Of a stretch of 64,000 bases of DNA, positions 47,396-56,908 are shown piece after piece. The DNA is from Phycisphaerales bacterium (GTDB lineage: Bacteria > Planctomycetota > Phycisphaerae > Phycisphaerales > SM1A02). The position numbers and the translations under genes were made by a program. The DNA lies in assembly GCA_014238205.1 (NCBI GenBank), contig JABABM010000004.1, forward strand, positions 48,644 through 112,643. Reading direction: 5' to 3'. A model generated the notes under the pieces. It ran no database searches, was not told the origin of the DNA, and worked only from the letters and a program-made list of their open reading frames with translations. How positions within the stretch are numbered: position 1 is the first letter of the stretch; each line of letters starts with the position of its first letter.

Positions 47396-48642
47396 TAGTT
47401 GTTGTCGATGCAGGGAGTCGGCAGGAGGTATCGACGGTCCAGTGCATCGATCAGTTCCGCCGGACCACGAAGATTGGCGCTGATGGACAGGTTGGTGGCG
47501 AGCTGGCCACCAAGCCAGAGGCGCGTGAATGCACCTACATCGGCCTCCAGGGTCGGCAGGTTCTCATCATGCCCGTATTCAGCGGTCGATTTCGAATCGA
47601 ACCGAACGATCCAGTCACCCCCGATTCCACGCCAGGGGGCGTCGGCGGGCAGGTGGTCGGCGATGGGGTCTGCAAGCCGCAGGTTGAATGCAAGATCCGC
47701 TCCCGGCAGGCAGATGGCCTCGATGCACCGTGGAAGATCGCAGATGCGGTTCTGCATGCTGGACAGAGCCAATGTTCTCTTCTGGAAGGGTGAGTCCCGG
47801 GTCACGCGGTACCAGGTGAAGGGTCGAGCTACGAGATCCTGCATCGAAATGCCCTGTGGATCCTGCATGCGGAACCCGTGCACCTGGTCACCAAGGCTCT
47901 TGAGTACGCCGAGCAGTTCCAGGAACTGTTCGCGGGTGGACCATGAGATGATCCAGACCACGTAGGGACCGTGCTCGCCCTTCCCATCTGGACTCACCGC
48001 GATGAAATGGCTGATGGCGTCATCGGCCCCGTCGCGATACCCGAGGACGAAGACTTCTTCATTGAAGTTCATCTCGTAGGCAATCTGCCGCCAATCGGTG
48101 ATCTTCACCTGGCCATGCATGGATCGCCTCGACATGTGGCAGGCATGGAGCGATTCTGCGTCCTCCAGTCCCATGCGAATAGGGGGCCGTGTCGCGCGAG
48201 GCACCTTCAAGGCCCTCGGGTCGATGGTGGCTGTCCGTCCCAGGGGAGCCAGACCAAAGCCGAGGCGATCGTAGAACCCCGCATCGAAGATCCCCAGGGT
48301 CGAGACGGCAGCACCATCGGCTGCGTCCTTGGCAACACACTCTGCTGTCAAGGTGGTGGCATGCCCCTGCTGTCGACCGATGCGGCCCGCGTAGACACCC
48401 GCAACGATTGCCAGTGGAAGTTCCTGCTCAAGCACGCGCATCGTGCCAGGCAACATGCTTACTGCAATCTCAGCTTCCCCATGGACCTCGCAGACACGCG
48501 TACGACAGGTATCCAGGTAGAGGTCCAGGCTCTCGCGATGCGGCTTCTTGTCCTCGATCCAGCCAATTTCCCGCCAGATGCGGAACATCGCGTCCTTGTC
48601 ACGTTCTGAATCGAAATCACGTGATTCCACGTCGCTGTTCAC
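47392..48642 (-). CDS. Eis-like GNAT acetyltransferase
   Basis: 416 residues from GTG 48642, overlapping hldE by four bases. The N-terminal GNAT domain contains LPLAIVAGVYAGRIGRQQGH, where the R.QG.A acetyl-CoA loop is slightly altered, and FDAGFYDRLGFGLAP. A second GNAT-like domain and a C-terminal SCP2-like fold (LRLADPIADHLPAD to the end) complete the Eis architecture, which in mycobacteria acetylates aminoglycosides and proteins. It lies in an operon for LPS core and lipid A synthesis, but the substrate is not evident. Confidence 0.75.
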   Translation of the reverse strand: MNSDVESRDFDSERDKDAMFRIWREIGWIEDKKPHRESLDLYLDTCRTRVCEVHGEAEIAVSMLPGTMRVLEQELPLAIVAGVYAGRIGRQQGHATTLTAECVAKDAADGAAVSTLGIFDAGFYDRLGFGLAPLGRTATIDPRALKVPRATRPPIRMGLEDAESLHACHMSRRSMHGQVKITDWRQIAYEMNFNEEVFVLGYRDGADDAISHFIAVSPDGKGEHGPYVVWIISWSTREQFLELLGVLKSLGDQVHGFRMQDPQGISMQDLVARPFTWYRVTRDSPFQKRTLALSSMQNRICDLPRCIEAICLPGADLAFNLRLADPIADHLPADAPWRGIGGDWIVRFDSKSTAEYGHDENLPTLEADVGAFTRLWLGGQLATNLSISANLRGPAELIDALDRRYLLPTPCIDNNY

Positions 48643-50114
48643 CCGTCCTCTGTCATGCGCTCGATGACATCCGTACTGCTCAGGCCCGGTCGATGTCCGA
48701 GTACCTGCAGTTCAATACCAAGGTCCGTGACGATGTCATGCTCATTGATCTCCTCGGGCCTGTAATCACCACCCTTGACATAGACATCCGGCTTGACCGC
48801 CTTGATGAGCCCATGCGCCGTAGGTTCCGGGAAACTCACGAGGTAATCGATGCACCTGAACTCGGCGAGAATGGCCAGCCGCTGCTCCAGTGGATAGACC
48901 GGACGATCAGGCCCCTTCTGCTTGGCGACCTCCTCGTCGACATTCACACCGACCACAAGGACATCACCCAGGTTCGCCGCTTCGCGGAGGTAGGCCACGT
49001 GCCCGGCATGCACCACGTCGAAGCAGCCGTTGGTAAGCACGATTCGATGCCCCGCTTCACGGTGCACTTCCAGTTCGACACCCAGTTCCTCCGGGGTCCG
49101 TACCGTGCTCTGGGGTGGTGCCTGTCGAAGCATGATCTCGCGGCGGACCCGAGACAGTGGAATCGCCTGCGTACCGAAGACCTCCACTTCAAGGCCTGCC
49201 GCGGCATTGGCGAACTCGACGGACAATGGCCAATCCAGGCCGTTGGCCCTTGCAGCAGCCAGGGCGGCAAGCACCATGTCGCCGGCGCCTGTGACGTCGT
49301 AGACACTCCGAGCAGTCGTCGGCACATGCAGCGGTCCCTCACCGGGTCGAACCAGGATTGCGCCATGGCGATCGAGCGTCATCACGAGGGCATCAAGGGC
49401 AAGACCCTCCAGCATCTCGGTCGCTGCAGACCCATCCGGAACACCTTCGCCTAGTGAACGATCAAGTGCATGTTCCAGTTCGGACCGGTTGGGTGTCATC
49501 GCGGTTGCGCCCTTGTAGCGGGCCCAGTCGACGGAACGTGCCGGATCCACCAGGACCGGAACGCCTGCCGCTGCAGCTTCCTCGATGAGCAGTCGGCACA
49601 GGCTTGAGGAACAGACACCCTTCCCGTAATCCTCAAGGCAGATGACATCTACCGATGCCAGGTGTGCACGTACATGTTCAAGCACCTTCGATTCGATGGC
49701 ATCGGGCAATGGATCTTCAGACTCGACATCCACGCGGAACATCTTCTGTGGATGTCGATGCTGTGCCAGGCCGACTAGGCTTCTCTTGACGGTCGTAGGT
49801 CGCTGTGCATCGACGACGAGCCCCTCTACTTCATTGCCCGACTCGCCAAGTGCAGCCTGCAGCCACTTCCCGGCCTCGTCATCCCCAATGACTCCGCAAC
49901 AGGTCACCGTCGCGCCGAACCCCTGGAGGCAGGTAGCCACGTTTGCCGCGCCGCCAGCCGATCGCTCGGTTCGCTCGCTTCGAAGTACCGGCACGGGAGC
50001 ATCCGGGCTGAGACGCTGGGCGTCTCCATAGATGAACTCATCAACCATGAAGTCGCCCACGACCAATGCCGTGCACGACTTGAATCCGGCAATCTGGTTC
50101 AACAGCGTGCTCAT
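48639..50114 (-). CDS. hldE: Bifunctional heptose 7-phosphate kinase / heptose 1-phosphate adenylyltransferase
   Basis: 491 residues. Residues 1-330 are a PfkB-type sugar kinase (VVGDFMVDEFIYGDAQRLSP, and DVTGAGDMVLAALAAA with the catalytic Asp). Residues 355-491 are a nucleotidyltransferase (TNGCFDVVHAGHVAYL, the HxGH-type motif, and YVKGGDY). The enzyme makes ADP-D-glycero-manno-heptose in two steps for the LPS inner core. It is followed by the Eis-like gene (four-base overlap) and preceded by lpxK by 12 bases. gmhA and gmhB are not in the window. Confidence 0.95.
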   Translation of the reverse strand: MSTLLNQIAGFKSCTALVVGDFMVDEFIYGDAQRLSPDAPVPVLRSERTERSAGGAANVATCLQGFGATVTCCGVIGDDEAGKWLQAALGESGNEVEGLVVDAQRPTTVKRSLVGLAQHRHPQKMFRVDVESEDPLPDAIESKVLEHVRAHLASVDVICLEDYGKGVCSSSLCRLLIEEAAAAGVPVLVDPARSVDWARYKGATAMTPNRSELEHALDRSLGEGVPDGSAATEMLEGLALDALVMTLDRHGAILVRPGEGPLHVPTTARSVYDVTGAGDMVLAALAAARANGLDWPLSVEFANAAAGLEVEVFGTQAIPLSRVRREIMLRQAPPQSTVRTPEELGVELEVHREAGHRIVLTNGCFDVVHAGHVAYLREAANLGDVLVVGVNVDEEVAKQKGPDRPVYPLEQRLAILAEFRCIDYLVSFPEPTAHGLIKAVKPDVYVKGGDYRPEEINEHDIVTDLGIELQVLGHRPGLSSTDVIERMTEDG

Positions 50115-50126
50115 CGAGGTACCAGC

Positions 50127-51149
50127 CTACCCATTCCCGCCAAGGTGCGACGTGATGGCCTCGATTCGCTCCAGCAACTCGGCCTGGCCCTGCACGAAAC
50201 GCAGTCGAAGGTCGGGAACGATGACAGGATGATCACCCAGCAGTTCCGCCATGGCTCGAGCCTTTACCCAGTCCTTCTGGGTCATGAGAATCCCATCCGT
50301 ACCCTCGGCCATCGCCGCGAGCGAGGACAGTTCTGAACGGCTGAAGGGCGCGTGGTCTGCTGCGGGCATGTCCGCGGCAACAGTCGCCCCGGCTGCACGG
50401 ATCTGTGCATGTACCGCGTCGGCGTGGCCAACACCGAGTCTCGTTACGACACGCTTGCCCGAAAGCCAGTTGATTCGCTGGGCAATCTGCTTGCCTTCAG
50501 CGTGGACCTGCACGGTCGTCCACTGGTGGTCAGTCCAGGCGATCGGACGGGAGCCATGCCAGTGCTCGACCATGGCTGCAATCTCGTCATCGAACCGGGA
50601 AGCATGCGTCATGATCACGGCACCCGCTCTTGAAAGTGACGACAGGGGTTCACGCAGATGTCCCGCGGGCAGAAGTCCCTGGTCCTGCAGTGGCCTGGAA
50701 GCATCGATGAGCACCAGGTCGAGATCACGATCAATCCAGCGATGCTGAAAACCATCATCGAGTACAGCGCAATCCGTGGTCGGTGCCTCGGCAACATGGG
50801 ATGAAAGTACCCGCACTCGATCTGGACCGACAAGGACCGGTGTACCCGGCAAGGCACCCTCGTAGATGAGTTGTTCATCCCCGGCCTGTCCATCCCGAGC
50901 GCCGTATCCACGAAGACAGATCGCCGGCGACCGACCCGCGTCAAGGAGACGTTCGACGATCCACTGCACCATCGGCGTCTTGCCCGTCCCTCCCGTCGTG
51001 AGGTTCCCCACGGAGATGACTGGAATCCCGACCTGGGCCACCCCGATGCCACGATCGAAGCGGCGATTGCGACGATTGACCACGATCCGGTAGACCCACG
51101 ACGCGGGAACCGTCACCGGGTTGAGAATGGAAGGCAGGGGACCACTCAT
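50127..51149 (-). CDS. lpxK: Tetraacyldisaccharide 4'-kinase
   Basis: 340 residues. A hydrophobic amphipathic start is followed by the P-loop VGNLTTGGTGKTPMVQW, LRGYGARDG, and the DDGFQHRWIDRDLDLVLID block typical of LpxK. It phosphorylates the 4' position of the lipid A disaccharide at the inner membrane. Its presence with hldE shows an LPS-type outer membrane. The start overlaps the maf stop by four bases. Confidence 0.94.
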   Translation of the reverse strand: MSGPLPSILNPVTVPASWVYRIVVNRRNRRFDRGIGVAQVGIPVISVGNLTTGGTGKTPMVQWIVERLLDAGRSPAICLRGYGARDGQAGDEQLIYEGALPGTPVLVGPDRVRVLSSHVAEAPTTDCAVLDDGFQHRWIDRDLDLVLIDASRPLQDQGLLPAGHLREPLSSLSRAGAVIMTHASRFDDEIAAMVEHWHGSRPIAWTDHQWTTVQVHAEGKQIAQRINWLSGKRVVTRLGVGHADAVHAQIRAAGATVAADMPAADHAPFSRSELSSLAAMAEGTDGILMTQKDWVKARAMAELLGDHPVIVPDLRLRFVQGQAELLERIEAITSHLGGNG

Positions 51150-51751
51150 GCCTGGACACCTTCAAGCAACTCGTGCAGGCGACGCATCGGCAGTCCCATG
51201 ACTGTCGCCGGGTCGCCCTCGCATTCAATCGGCCATCCGGCCTCGATGCGCTCGATGAGGTTGTATCCACCCGCCTTTCCCTGCCACAGTCCCGTAGCGA
51301 GGTAGTCATCGAGGTCATCCTCGTTCACCCTCCCCCATCGGACCAGGGCCCGGTCATGAAAGAGCAGACGATGGCCTTCCGGGAATGCCACGAGGCAGGT
51401 ACCAGTCAGGACATCATGCGATCTCTCCATGAATCCCTCCAGCATCGACCTGGCAGCGGCTTCATCGGCGGGTTGACCAAGCAACCGGCCTTCATCGACG
51501 CAGATCGTGTCTGCGCCAAGCACGGTGCAGGCTTCCTCGGAAGGACGTGATTCCTGCAGAAGGTCCAGCACCGACCTGGCTTTCAGCCATGCAAGTGCTT
51601 CCACCCATTCCTCCGGCGGGGTCTGCCCGGGGGACAGGTCGCCATCATCAACGGATGGTGGAAGAACTTCCACCTGCCACGTGCTCTCCTCCAGGAGGAC
51701 CTGCCGGCGAGGCGACGTGCTTGCAAGGATGAGGGGCATGTTCCAATTCAT
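51146..51751 (-). CDS. maf: Maf/Ham1-like nucleoside triphosphate pyrophosphatase
   Basis: 201 residues. The start follows the upstream stop directly (TGATG at 51753-51749); ATG 51739 (MPLILASTSPRRQVLL) matches the family N-terminus and may be the true one. Other motifs are VLGADTICV and EGFMERSHDVLTGTCLV. YLATGLWQGKAGGYNLIE corresponds to the usual 'Y...gep.dKAGaY.iQ'. Maf proteins hydrolyse dTTP/UTP or modified nucleotides. The placement in an LPS operon is probably not functional. Confidence 0.9.
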   Translation of the reverse strand: MNWNMPLILASTSPRRQVLLEESTWQVEVLPPSVDDGDLSPGQTPPEEWVEALAWLKARSVLDLLQESRPSEEACTVLGADTICVDEGRLLGQPADEAAARSMLEGFMERSHDVLTGTCLVAFPEGHRLLFHDRALVRWGRVNEDDLDDYLATGLWQGKAGGYNLIERIEAGWPIECEGDPATVMGLPMRRLHELLEGVQA

Positions 51752-52815
51752 CAACGGGCTTTCGCGGTTTCCGCAAGAACGTGGTCCACGCGTTCCAGTA
51801 CCTGGTCGACGGTGATCCGTCGCATGATGGAATCACCAAGCGACCGATCCCGGTAATGCACCGGTGCATCCAGTTCGACCTGGACGACACGGTCATCAAG
51901 TCCATACGGACCGACTTTCGACGGCTCGGTCGGCCCGTAGAGTCCTACGCATCGACCACCAAGGCCGACCGCCATGTGCAGCGGGGCGGAATCGTTCGAA
52001 ACCGTGATGGTGGCTTCCTCGATCATCGCCATGAGCACGCCGATGCTTGAACTTCCCGAGACATCATGCACGCGTCCGAGATCGGATGTCACCGCGTTTC
52101 GAACAGCTGCCGCCTCGTCACGTTCGTCTGCGGATCCGACGATGAGGACATGTTCACACCTGCCCTTGAGCAGCTGGTCCACCAACTGTGCCCATCGCGA
52201 CGTCGGCCACGCCTTCGTGTGCCAGCGACTGGCCGGTGCAAGAACCGCGAAGGGGGCACCTGACAGGTCCTTGCAGAGTGAGCCTTCCTTCCAGGTGGTG
52301 CGAGCATCATCTGGAACATGCAGTTGCATGTCTGGATGAATCTCCGCCCCGCAGGCAGGCAGCAACGCGAGCATCCTGTCCACGTCATGTGGAATCGCCG
52401 ACGTATCGACCTTCTTCGTGTATCCAAACCCGGCACCTTCCCGGGCATCGGCATCGCCGATTCGATATGGAGCCCTTGTCATCCAGGTGATGAAGCCGCT
52501 GCGGCCAAGACCCTGGCAATCAAGCACCAGGTCATAACGTGTTCGCTTGAGGCCTCGAAGGAAGTGACGAAGTTCAAGTGCGACTCCCGGGTGGCACCAC
52601 CACCGTGCAAGGCGTTGCCGATGAAAGGCAATTGCCTTGTTGAGGTCGGGATGTGCTCGGATTGCATCCATGAAGGCGTCATTGACCACCCAATCGATGA
52701 GTGCGTCCGGAAATGTCTGTTTCAGACTCGAAAGAACGGGCACGGTGCGACAGACGTCCCCAAGCGCGCTGGGACGGACCAGGAGAATCCGTTGTGGGGT
52801 AATCGAAACTGGCAT
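51751..52815 (-). CDS. LPS heptosyltransferase family glycosyltransferase (family 9)
   Basis: 354 residues from ATG 52815; the open frame extends to 53046 but overlaps the divergent kinase start and looks unnatural. Family 9 features are RILLVRPSALGDVCRTVPVL at the start, DLVLDCQGLGRSGF, LAPASRWHTKAWPTSRWA, LIVGSADERDEA, and TVSNDSAPLHMAVGLGGRCV followed by GLYGPTEP. It transfers heptose from ADP-heptose to the LPS inner core. Whether it acts as WaaC or WaaF cannot be decided by eye. It is the first gene of the operon that includes hldE. Confidence 0.88.
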   Translation of the reverse strand: MPVSITPQRILLVRPSALGDVCRTVPVLSSLKQTFPDALIDWVVNDAFMDAIRAHPDLNKAIAFHRQRLARWWCHPGVALELRHFLRGLKRTRYDLVLDCQGLGRSGFITWMTRAPYRIGDADAREGAGFGYTKKVDTSAIPHDVDRMLALLPACGAEIHPDMQLHVPDDARTTWKEGSLCKDLSGAPFAVLAPASRWHTKAWPTSRWAQLVDQLLKGRCEHVLIVGSADERDEAAAVRNAVTSDLGRVHDVSGSSSIGVLMAMIEEATITVSNDSAPLHMAVGLGGRCVGLYGPTEPSKVGPYGLDDRVVQVELDAPVHYRDRSLGDSIMRRITVDQVLERVDHVLAETAKAR

Positions 52816-52931
52816 CCGCGGCTCCGGAGTGCATGATACCCCTGTGGAGAGGAAGCTCACTGCTGGACGCTGGATTGCACCGCCAGCAGGCGTACCATGT
52901 ATCCTTCGCGCAGCAAGAATCCCGGGAACCC

Positions 52932-54326
52932 ATGACCCACGACCACCCCCAACCCGACCCCTCCGACGCCAGTGACGATATCCCCGCGCTGATGGATTCA
53001 AATGCCCCGGATCCGGCCCCGATTCCAAAGCGGCCTGCCAAGGCATCTGGAAAGAAGCGGGTTGAGACCACTTCAGGATCGGATGACATGCCCTCGCCGG
53101 GAAATACCACGGCCGGCTTCGATACCGTTCTGGGCAAGATCGTCGTCGAGTCTGGGCTTGTGACCTCCGACGAACTGGAACAATGCCTCGAGGAAGCCAA
53201 GTCGATCGAGAACCCGGAGGACCTGCGGACCCTCTCCGACTTCCTGCTTGAACATGACTACGTCACTCGTCACCAGTTGGACCGGATGCAGAAGGAGTTC
53301 GATGCAAAGAAGTCCTCCCAGAGAATCCCCGGGTACCGGATCCTCAAGAAACTCGGGTCGGGTGCCATGGCAACCGTGTTCCTTGCGAAGCAGTTGAGCC
53401 TGGACAGGCTCGTGGCGATCAAGGTCCTGCCCAAGAAGTTCTCAAGTGATGCGAACTTCATCAACCGGTTCTACAAGGAAGGACGGTCTGCTGCGCAGTT
53501 GAACCACGCGAACATCGTCCAGGCCTATGACGTGGGTCAGGCGGGTGACCATCACTACTTCGTCATGGAATACGTCGAAGGTGAGACGATCTATGACCGG
53601 ACGAAGGCGGAGAAGCGGCTCCACGAAGCCGACGCGATCGACGTCGTCATGCAGGTCGCCCGTGCACTGCAGCACGCGCATGAACGCGGACTGATTCACC
53701 GCGACATCAAGCCCAAGAACATCATGATCACCGGTCGCAACAAGGTGAAACTTGCGGACCTTGGACTTGCCCGGGCGGTCGACGACGAGGTCGCAGCCAA
53801 GGCCGAAGCGGGCCGTGCCTACGGCACTCCCTACTACATCAGTCCCGAGCAGATCCGTGGCGAGGTCGACATCGGACCCCAGGCCGACATATACGGCCTC
53901 GGAGCAACCTGTTACCACATGGTGACTGGCCGCGTCCCCTTCTCCGGAAAGAACCCGTCACAGGTCATGCACAAGCACCTGAAGTCCGAGTTGACCCCTC
54001 CCGACCACCTGAATCCTTCCCTCTCTGCCGGGTTCTCACAGGTGATCGAGATGATGATGGCCAAGAAATGTGAAGACAGGTACCAGACTGCCGCTGACCT
54101 GCTTGAAGACCTCGAACTCACCCGCAAGAACGAGACCCCCCACTACGCCAGGCCGAAGGTCGACTTGTCGAAACTGACCGTCAAACTCGGCCAGGCCCAG
54201 CCTGGAGAGAGCCATGTAGACGAGGGAAACAGCGGAAACTCACCCGTGACGGCAATCTCGATCACGGTCAACGTGGTCCTGGCGATCATCGTCATCGTGC
54301 TTCTCCTGATCAGCTTCAACTCCTGA
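52932..54326 (+). CDS. Membrane-anchored Ser/Thr protein kinase with an N-terminal GspE-N-like helical domain
   Basis: 464 residues. After a Pro/Asp-rich start comes a helical region (about 55-130) in which [20 protein letters not shown] and a second unit [20 protein letters not shown] repeat the pattern of the GspE/MshE N-terminal domain. The kinase domain follows: [18 protein letters not shown] with the ATP-binding Lys, [10 protein letters not shown] (residue 256), DLGLA in place of DFG, and [13 protein letters not shown]-terminal helix ([20 protein letters not shown]) anchors the protein, ending at the last residues, so there is no extracellular sensor. Confidence 0.9.
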   Translation: MTHDHPQPDPSDASDDIPALMDSNAPDPAPIPKRPAKASGKKRVETTSGSDDMPSPGNTTAGFDTVLGKIVVESGLVTSDELEQCLEEAKSIENPEDLRTLSDFLLEHDYVTRHQLDRMQKEFDAKKSSQRIPGYRILKKLGSGAMATVFLAKQLSLDRLVAIKVLPKKFSSDANFINRFYKEGRSAAQLNHANIVQAYDVGQAGDHHYFVMEYVEGETIYDRTKAEKRLHEADAIDVVMQVARALQHAHERGLIHRDIKPKNIMITGRNKVKLADLGLARAVDDEVAAKAEAGRAYGTPYYISPEQIRGEVDIGPQADIYGLGATCYHMVTGRVPFSGKNPSQVMHKHLKSELTPPDHLNPSLSAGFSQVIEMMMAKKCEDRYQTAADLLEDLELTRKNETPHYARPKVDLSKLTVKLGQAQPGESHVDEGNSGNSPVTAISITVNVVLAIIVIVLLLISFNS

Positions 54327-54351
54327 AGCGTCGGGGCGATATCATGCCCCC

Positions 54352-55014
54352 ATGCAGCTCTACATCGATACCGCAAGCATCGACGAAATCCGCGAAGCCG
54401 CCTCCATGGGCGTCCTCGACGGAGTCACGACCAACCCCAGCCTGGTTGCGAAGGAGGGCGTGGACTTTCATGAACGCCTCGGCGAGATCTGCCAGGCAGT
54501 CCCCGGGCCGGTGAGTGCGGAAGTCATCGCGACCGAGCATGAAGCCATGCTCGAGGAAGCGATGGCCTTGACCGAGATTGCAGACAACATCGTGATCAAG
54601 CTGCCGTCAACCGTTGACGGGCTTCGAGCCTGTCGAGCCTTGTCGGACAAGGGGATCAGAACGAACTTGACACTCTGCTTCCAACCGCTGCAGGCGATGC
54701 TTGTTGCCAAGGCCGGCGCATTCCTTGTCAGCCCGTTTCTTGGTCGCCTCGATGACCTCGGGCAGGATGGCATGGAACTCATCCAGCAGATACGGACGAT
54801 CTACGACAACTACGGGTATGAAACGAAGATCCTCGCCGCATCAATCCGTCATCCACTGCACCTGGTGCAGTGCGCGATGCTCGGTGCGGATGTCGCAACA
54901 GTTCCATTCAAGATCATCAAGCAGATGATGCATCACCCGCTGACCGACAGTGGCCTGGAGAAATTCCTGGCCGACTGGGCTGCGATGAAGAAACCGAGCA
55001 ACCAGCTCGTCTGA
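54352..55014 (+). CDS. tal: Transaldolase / fructose-6-phosphate aldolase family (small type)
   Basis: 220 residues, the short TalC/MipB form. Residues 1-32 give [20 protein letters not shown] and [13 protein letters not shown]; the Schiff-base Lys is in NIVIKLPST, and [19 protein letters not shown] and [11 protein letters not shown] follow. [20 protein letters not shown] closes the barrel. The enzyme moves three-carbon units in the pentose phosphate pathway or cleaves fructose 6-phosphate; the subfamily uses the same fold. It sits 25 bases after the kinase gene and 10 bases from the convergent ridA. Confidence 0.93.
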   Translation: MQLYIDTASIDEIREAASMGVLDGVTTNPSLVAKEGVDFHERLGEICQAVPGPVSAEVIATEHEAMLEEAMALTEIADNIVIKLPSTVDGLRACRALSDKGIRTNLTLCFQPLQAMLVAKAGAFLVSPFLGRLDDLGQDGMELIQQIRTIYDNYGYETKILAASIRHPLHLVQCAMLGADVATVPFKIIKQMMHHPLTDSGLEKFLADWAAMKKPSNQLV

Positions 55015-55024
55015 GCCGTTCGAC

Positions 55025-55492
55025 TCAGTCCCTGACCTGCACGATCATCTCAACTTCAACAGCTGCCCCTATCGGAAGACTCACGGAGCCCACCGCGGCC
55101 CGCGCGTGCCGCCCAGCTTCCCCGAAGACCTCTTCCATGAGTTCACTGGCGCCATTGGCAACCTTCGGTTGGTCCGTGAACCCGGGGTCCGAAGCAACGA
55201 AGACACCCAGGCGAACAACCTGCTCAACTCGATCAAGGTCACCATCGAGATGATCCGAGAGCACGGCCAGGGCATTGATTCCACATTGGCGAGCTGCCGC
55301 TGCAGCCTGTTCAAGGGTCACGCTGCCGGGAACGGTGCCACTGGCCAGCAGAGTTCCCTCGGAGAATGGAACCTGCCCACTGATGAAAACCAACGATCCC
55401 GCCTGGACAGAGGGCACATAGGCGGCAACTGGCCTGGGTGCCTCTGGAAGGCTGATTCCCAGCTCCTCAAGACGGTCGCGAATTCGAGCCAT
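55025..55492 (-). CDS. ridA: RidA/YjgF family protein
   Basis: 155 residues. ATG 55492 is preceded by AAGGA 9 bases away. The family pattern is SLVFISGQVPFSEG, QAAAAARQCGINALAVLSDH, VVRLGVFVASDPGF, and AVGSVSLPIGAAVEVEMIVQ. The key Arg seen in classical RidA (R105 in E. coli numbering) is replaced here: the aligned segment reads ARAAVGSVSLP, where ARSAVGV.SLP is typical of the YjgF subgroup 2 proteins. Deaminase activity on enamines or imines is therefore uncertain. Confidence 0.86.
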   Translation of the reverse strand: MARIRDRLEELGISLPEAPRPVAAYVPSVQAGSLVFISGQVPFSEGTLLASGTVPGSVTLEQAAAAARQCGINALAVLSDHLDGDLDRVEQVVRLGVFVASDPGFTDQPKVANGASELMEEVFGEAGRHARAAVGSVSLPIGAAVEVEMIVQVRD

Positions 55493-55913
55493 CAGGCATT
55501 TCCTTGGTAAAAAGGGGGTTGCCGGCCATTCCACTTGACCGGCACCACGTCCCGGGTACCCTTAATAGTGGATTACAATCCTGCGAAGCCACCGTGGCTT
55601 CGGATCCGGTGCGGCAATCATACCGTGATCAACTGTTCTTCTTTGCCGGTATTCCGGCCTGTTCATTCCCGCCGCTCCTGATCGACAATTCAGTCAGTTG
55701 ACGTAGCGGGTGCTTTTTCGCCCTTGTCTGCATGTTTCGGTCCTGTTGGGTCGTATGCTGCATGCATCGAGGCAGGTTCCTGCAACGCCAAGTAGAACAG
55801 GACGATTCCGTCCCGCGTTGGTGAAGCCAGCCGAGACGTTCGTAGAAGAGGAACCGGCGTACGGTCCCAAACGTATTCATCCATACTTCATATAGAAACA
55901 AACGGAGACGAAC
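55493..55913. other. Gene-free stretch upstream of the prepilin-like genes
   Basis: No credible gene is seen. It should contain promoters for ridA (minus) and for the prepilin-like genes (plus), but no strong -35/-10 pair stands out. Two hairpins are seen: a 19-base inverted repeat at 55584-55602, listed separately, and GCCGG-tatt-CCGGC near 55646-55659. The ribosome site ACGGAGACG just before 55914 belongs to the first prepilin-like gene. Confidence 0.5.
55584..55602. repeat. Perfect 9-bp inverted repeat CGAAGCCAC-c-GTGGCTTCG
   Basis: Two exact 9-bp arms flank one central base, which cannot form a hairpin at full length but suits a dimeric DNA-binding protein. It lies about 310 bases before the first prepilin-like gene and 90 bases upstream of ridA. 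No regulator family is matched. Confidence 0.4.
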
Positions 55914-56876
55914 ATGAAGACCAAGAGAGGATTTACCCTCGTAGAACTGATGGTCGTGGTTTCGATCATCGCCCTGCTGATGGGCCTGCTGCTGCCGGCT
56001 CTTTCCTCGGCAATGGCGACTGCTCGTGCCAAGAAGGACTCCGCAAACCTTCGTGGAATTGGCCAGGGCTACGGCGCCTATGCCAATGACTACAACGGTG
56101 CGTGGTGCACTCCCGGTGAACTGAACCGCGCCCCCGTCTTTGTCGAGGGACTCGGGAATGTCTGCATGATCGGGCGTGGCGAAGCTCAACCCACCTACAA
56201 CACGACTGGGTACCTGGGTTCAGCCATGATCGCGCAGAACTACCACACGTCCGAAATCCATGTCTCGCCCTGCGAGAACAACAAGGACATCGGGGTCAAG
56301 GGCGAAATCGCCGAGAACGGCAACATCGTCGCCTATGACCACAGCCAGTGGGATCCATCCAACTGCTCGTACTGGGACCCGGGCTTCCGTGCTGACCTTC
56401 GGAACCTGAATGATGGCAAGAGCCATACGTCCTACGCGAACCAGTCACTGATGGGTGACCGTCTTATCGCCTGGAATGACACTGCGTCGAGCACCGACAT
56501 CGTTCACAGCCTTCGAGGCACTGAGAATGGTGTTGTCAATGACGACATGGAAGAAGGCCAGTACACGCGGTCTCCTGTTCTTGACTTCATGGGCCCCTCG
56601 GGCGCATTTCACGCCAACACACTCTGGGGTGATTTCTCAATCACCAACATCCAGAACTTCTACCCGGCCAACTCCATCTACGAGGAGCGAATCAGCGGGT
56701 ATGAGAACGGCATGAAGAAGGACAACATCTTTGCTGCTGAGTTCCAGGGTGCACCTGATGCAAACGGCACTCCCAGCAACCTGTTGTCCGGAGACAACTT
56801 CCTTTCGTACTCGTACCTGGTCGGCACAGCGGACTTCCCGATGATGCTTGCTTCGTATGATGAACTGTACGATTGA
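55914..56876 (+). CDS. Type IV prepilin-like protein (N-methylation signal), first of a pair
   Basis: 320 residues. ATG 55914 follows CGGAG. The N-terminus KTKRGFTLVELMVVVSIIAL is a class III prepilin signal cleaved after Gly and methylated on Phe, with the Glu at +5. The long hydrophobic helix is followed by a large domain, far bigger than a pilin (130-170 residues). A late block, AFHANTLWGDFSITN, resembles the H-X9-DG segment of planctomycete pseudopilin-like proteins with DG changed to DF. Such proteins are abundant in Planctomycetota; their function is not known. The next gene is a paralogue. Confidence 0.85.
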   Translation: MKTKRGFTLVELMVVVSIIALLMGLLLPALSSAMATARAKKDSANLRGIGQGYGAYANDYNGAWCTPGELNRAPVFVEGLGNVCMIGRGEAQPTYNTTGYLGSAMIAQNYHTSEIHVSPCENNKDIGVKGEIAENGNIVAYDHSQWDPSNCSYWDPGFRADLRNLNDGKSHTSYANQSLMGDRLIAWNDTASSTDIVHSLRGTENGVVNDDMEEGQYTRSPVLDFMGPSGAFHANTLWGDFSITNIQNFYPANSIYEERISGYENGMKKDNIFAAEFQGAPDANGTPSNLLSGDNFLSYSYLVGTADFPMMLASYDELYD

Positions 56877-56908
56877 GTCATTTTGATGACTCGAACGGAG
56901 CTGCGACC

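Noticed and set aside
48189..49454. 421-codon plus-strand frame opposite hldE and the Eis-like gene
   Set aside because: It spans two real genes in antisense and has a Trp/His/Arg-rich composition with no motif.
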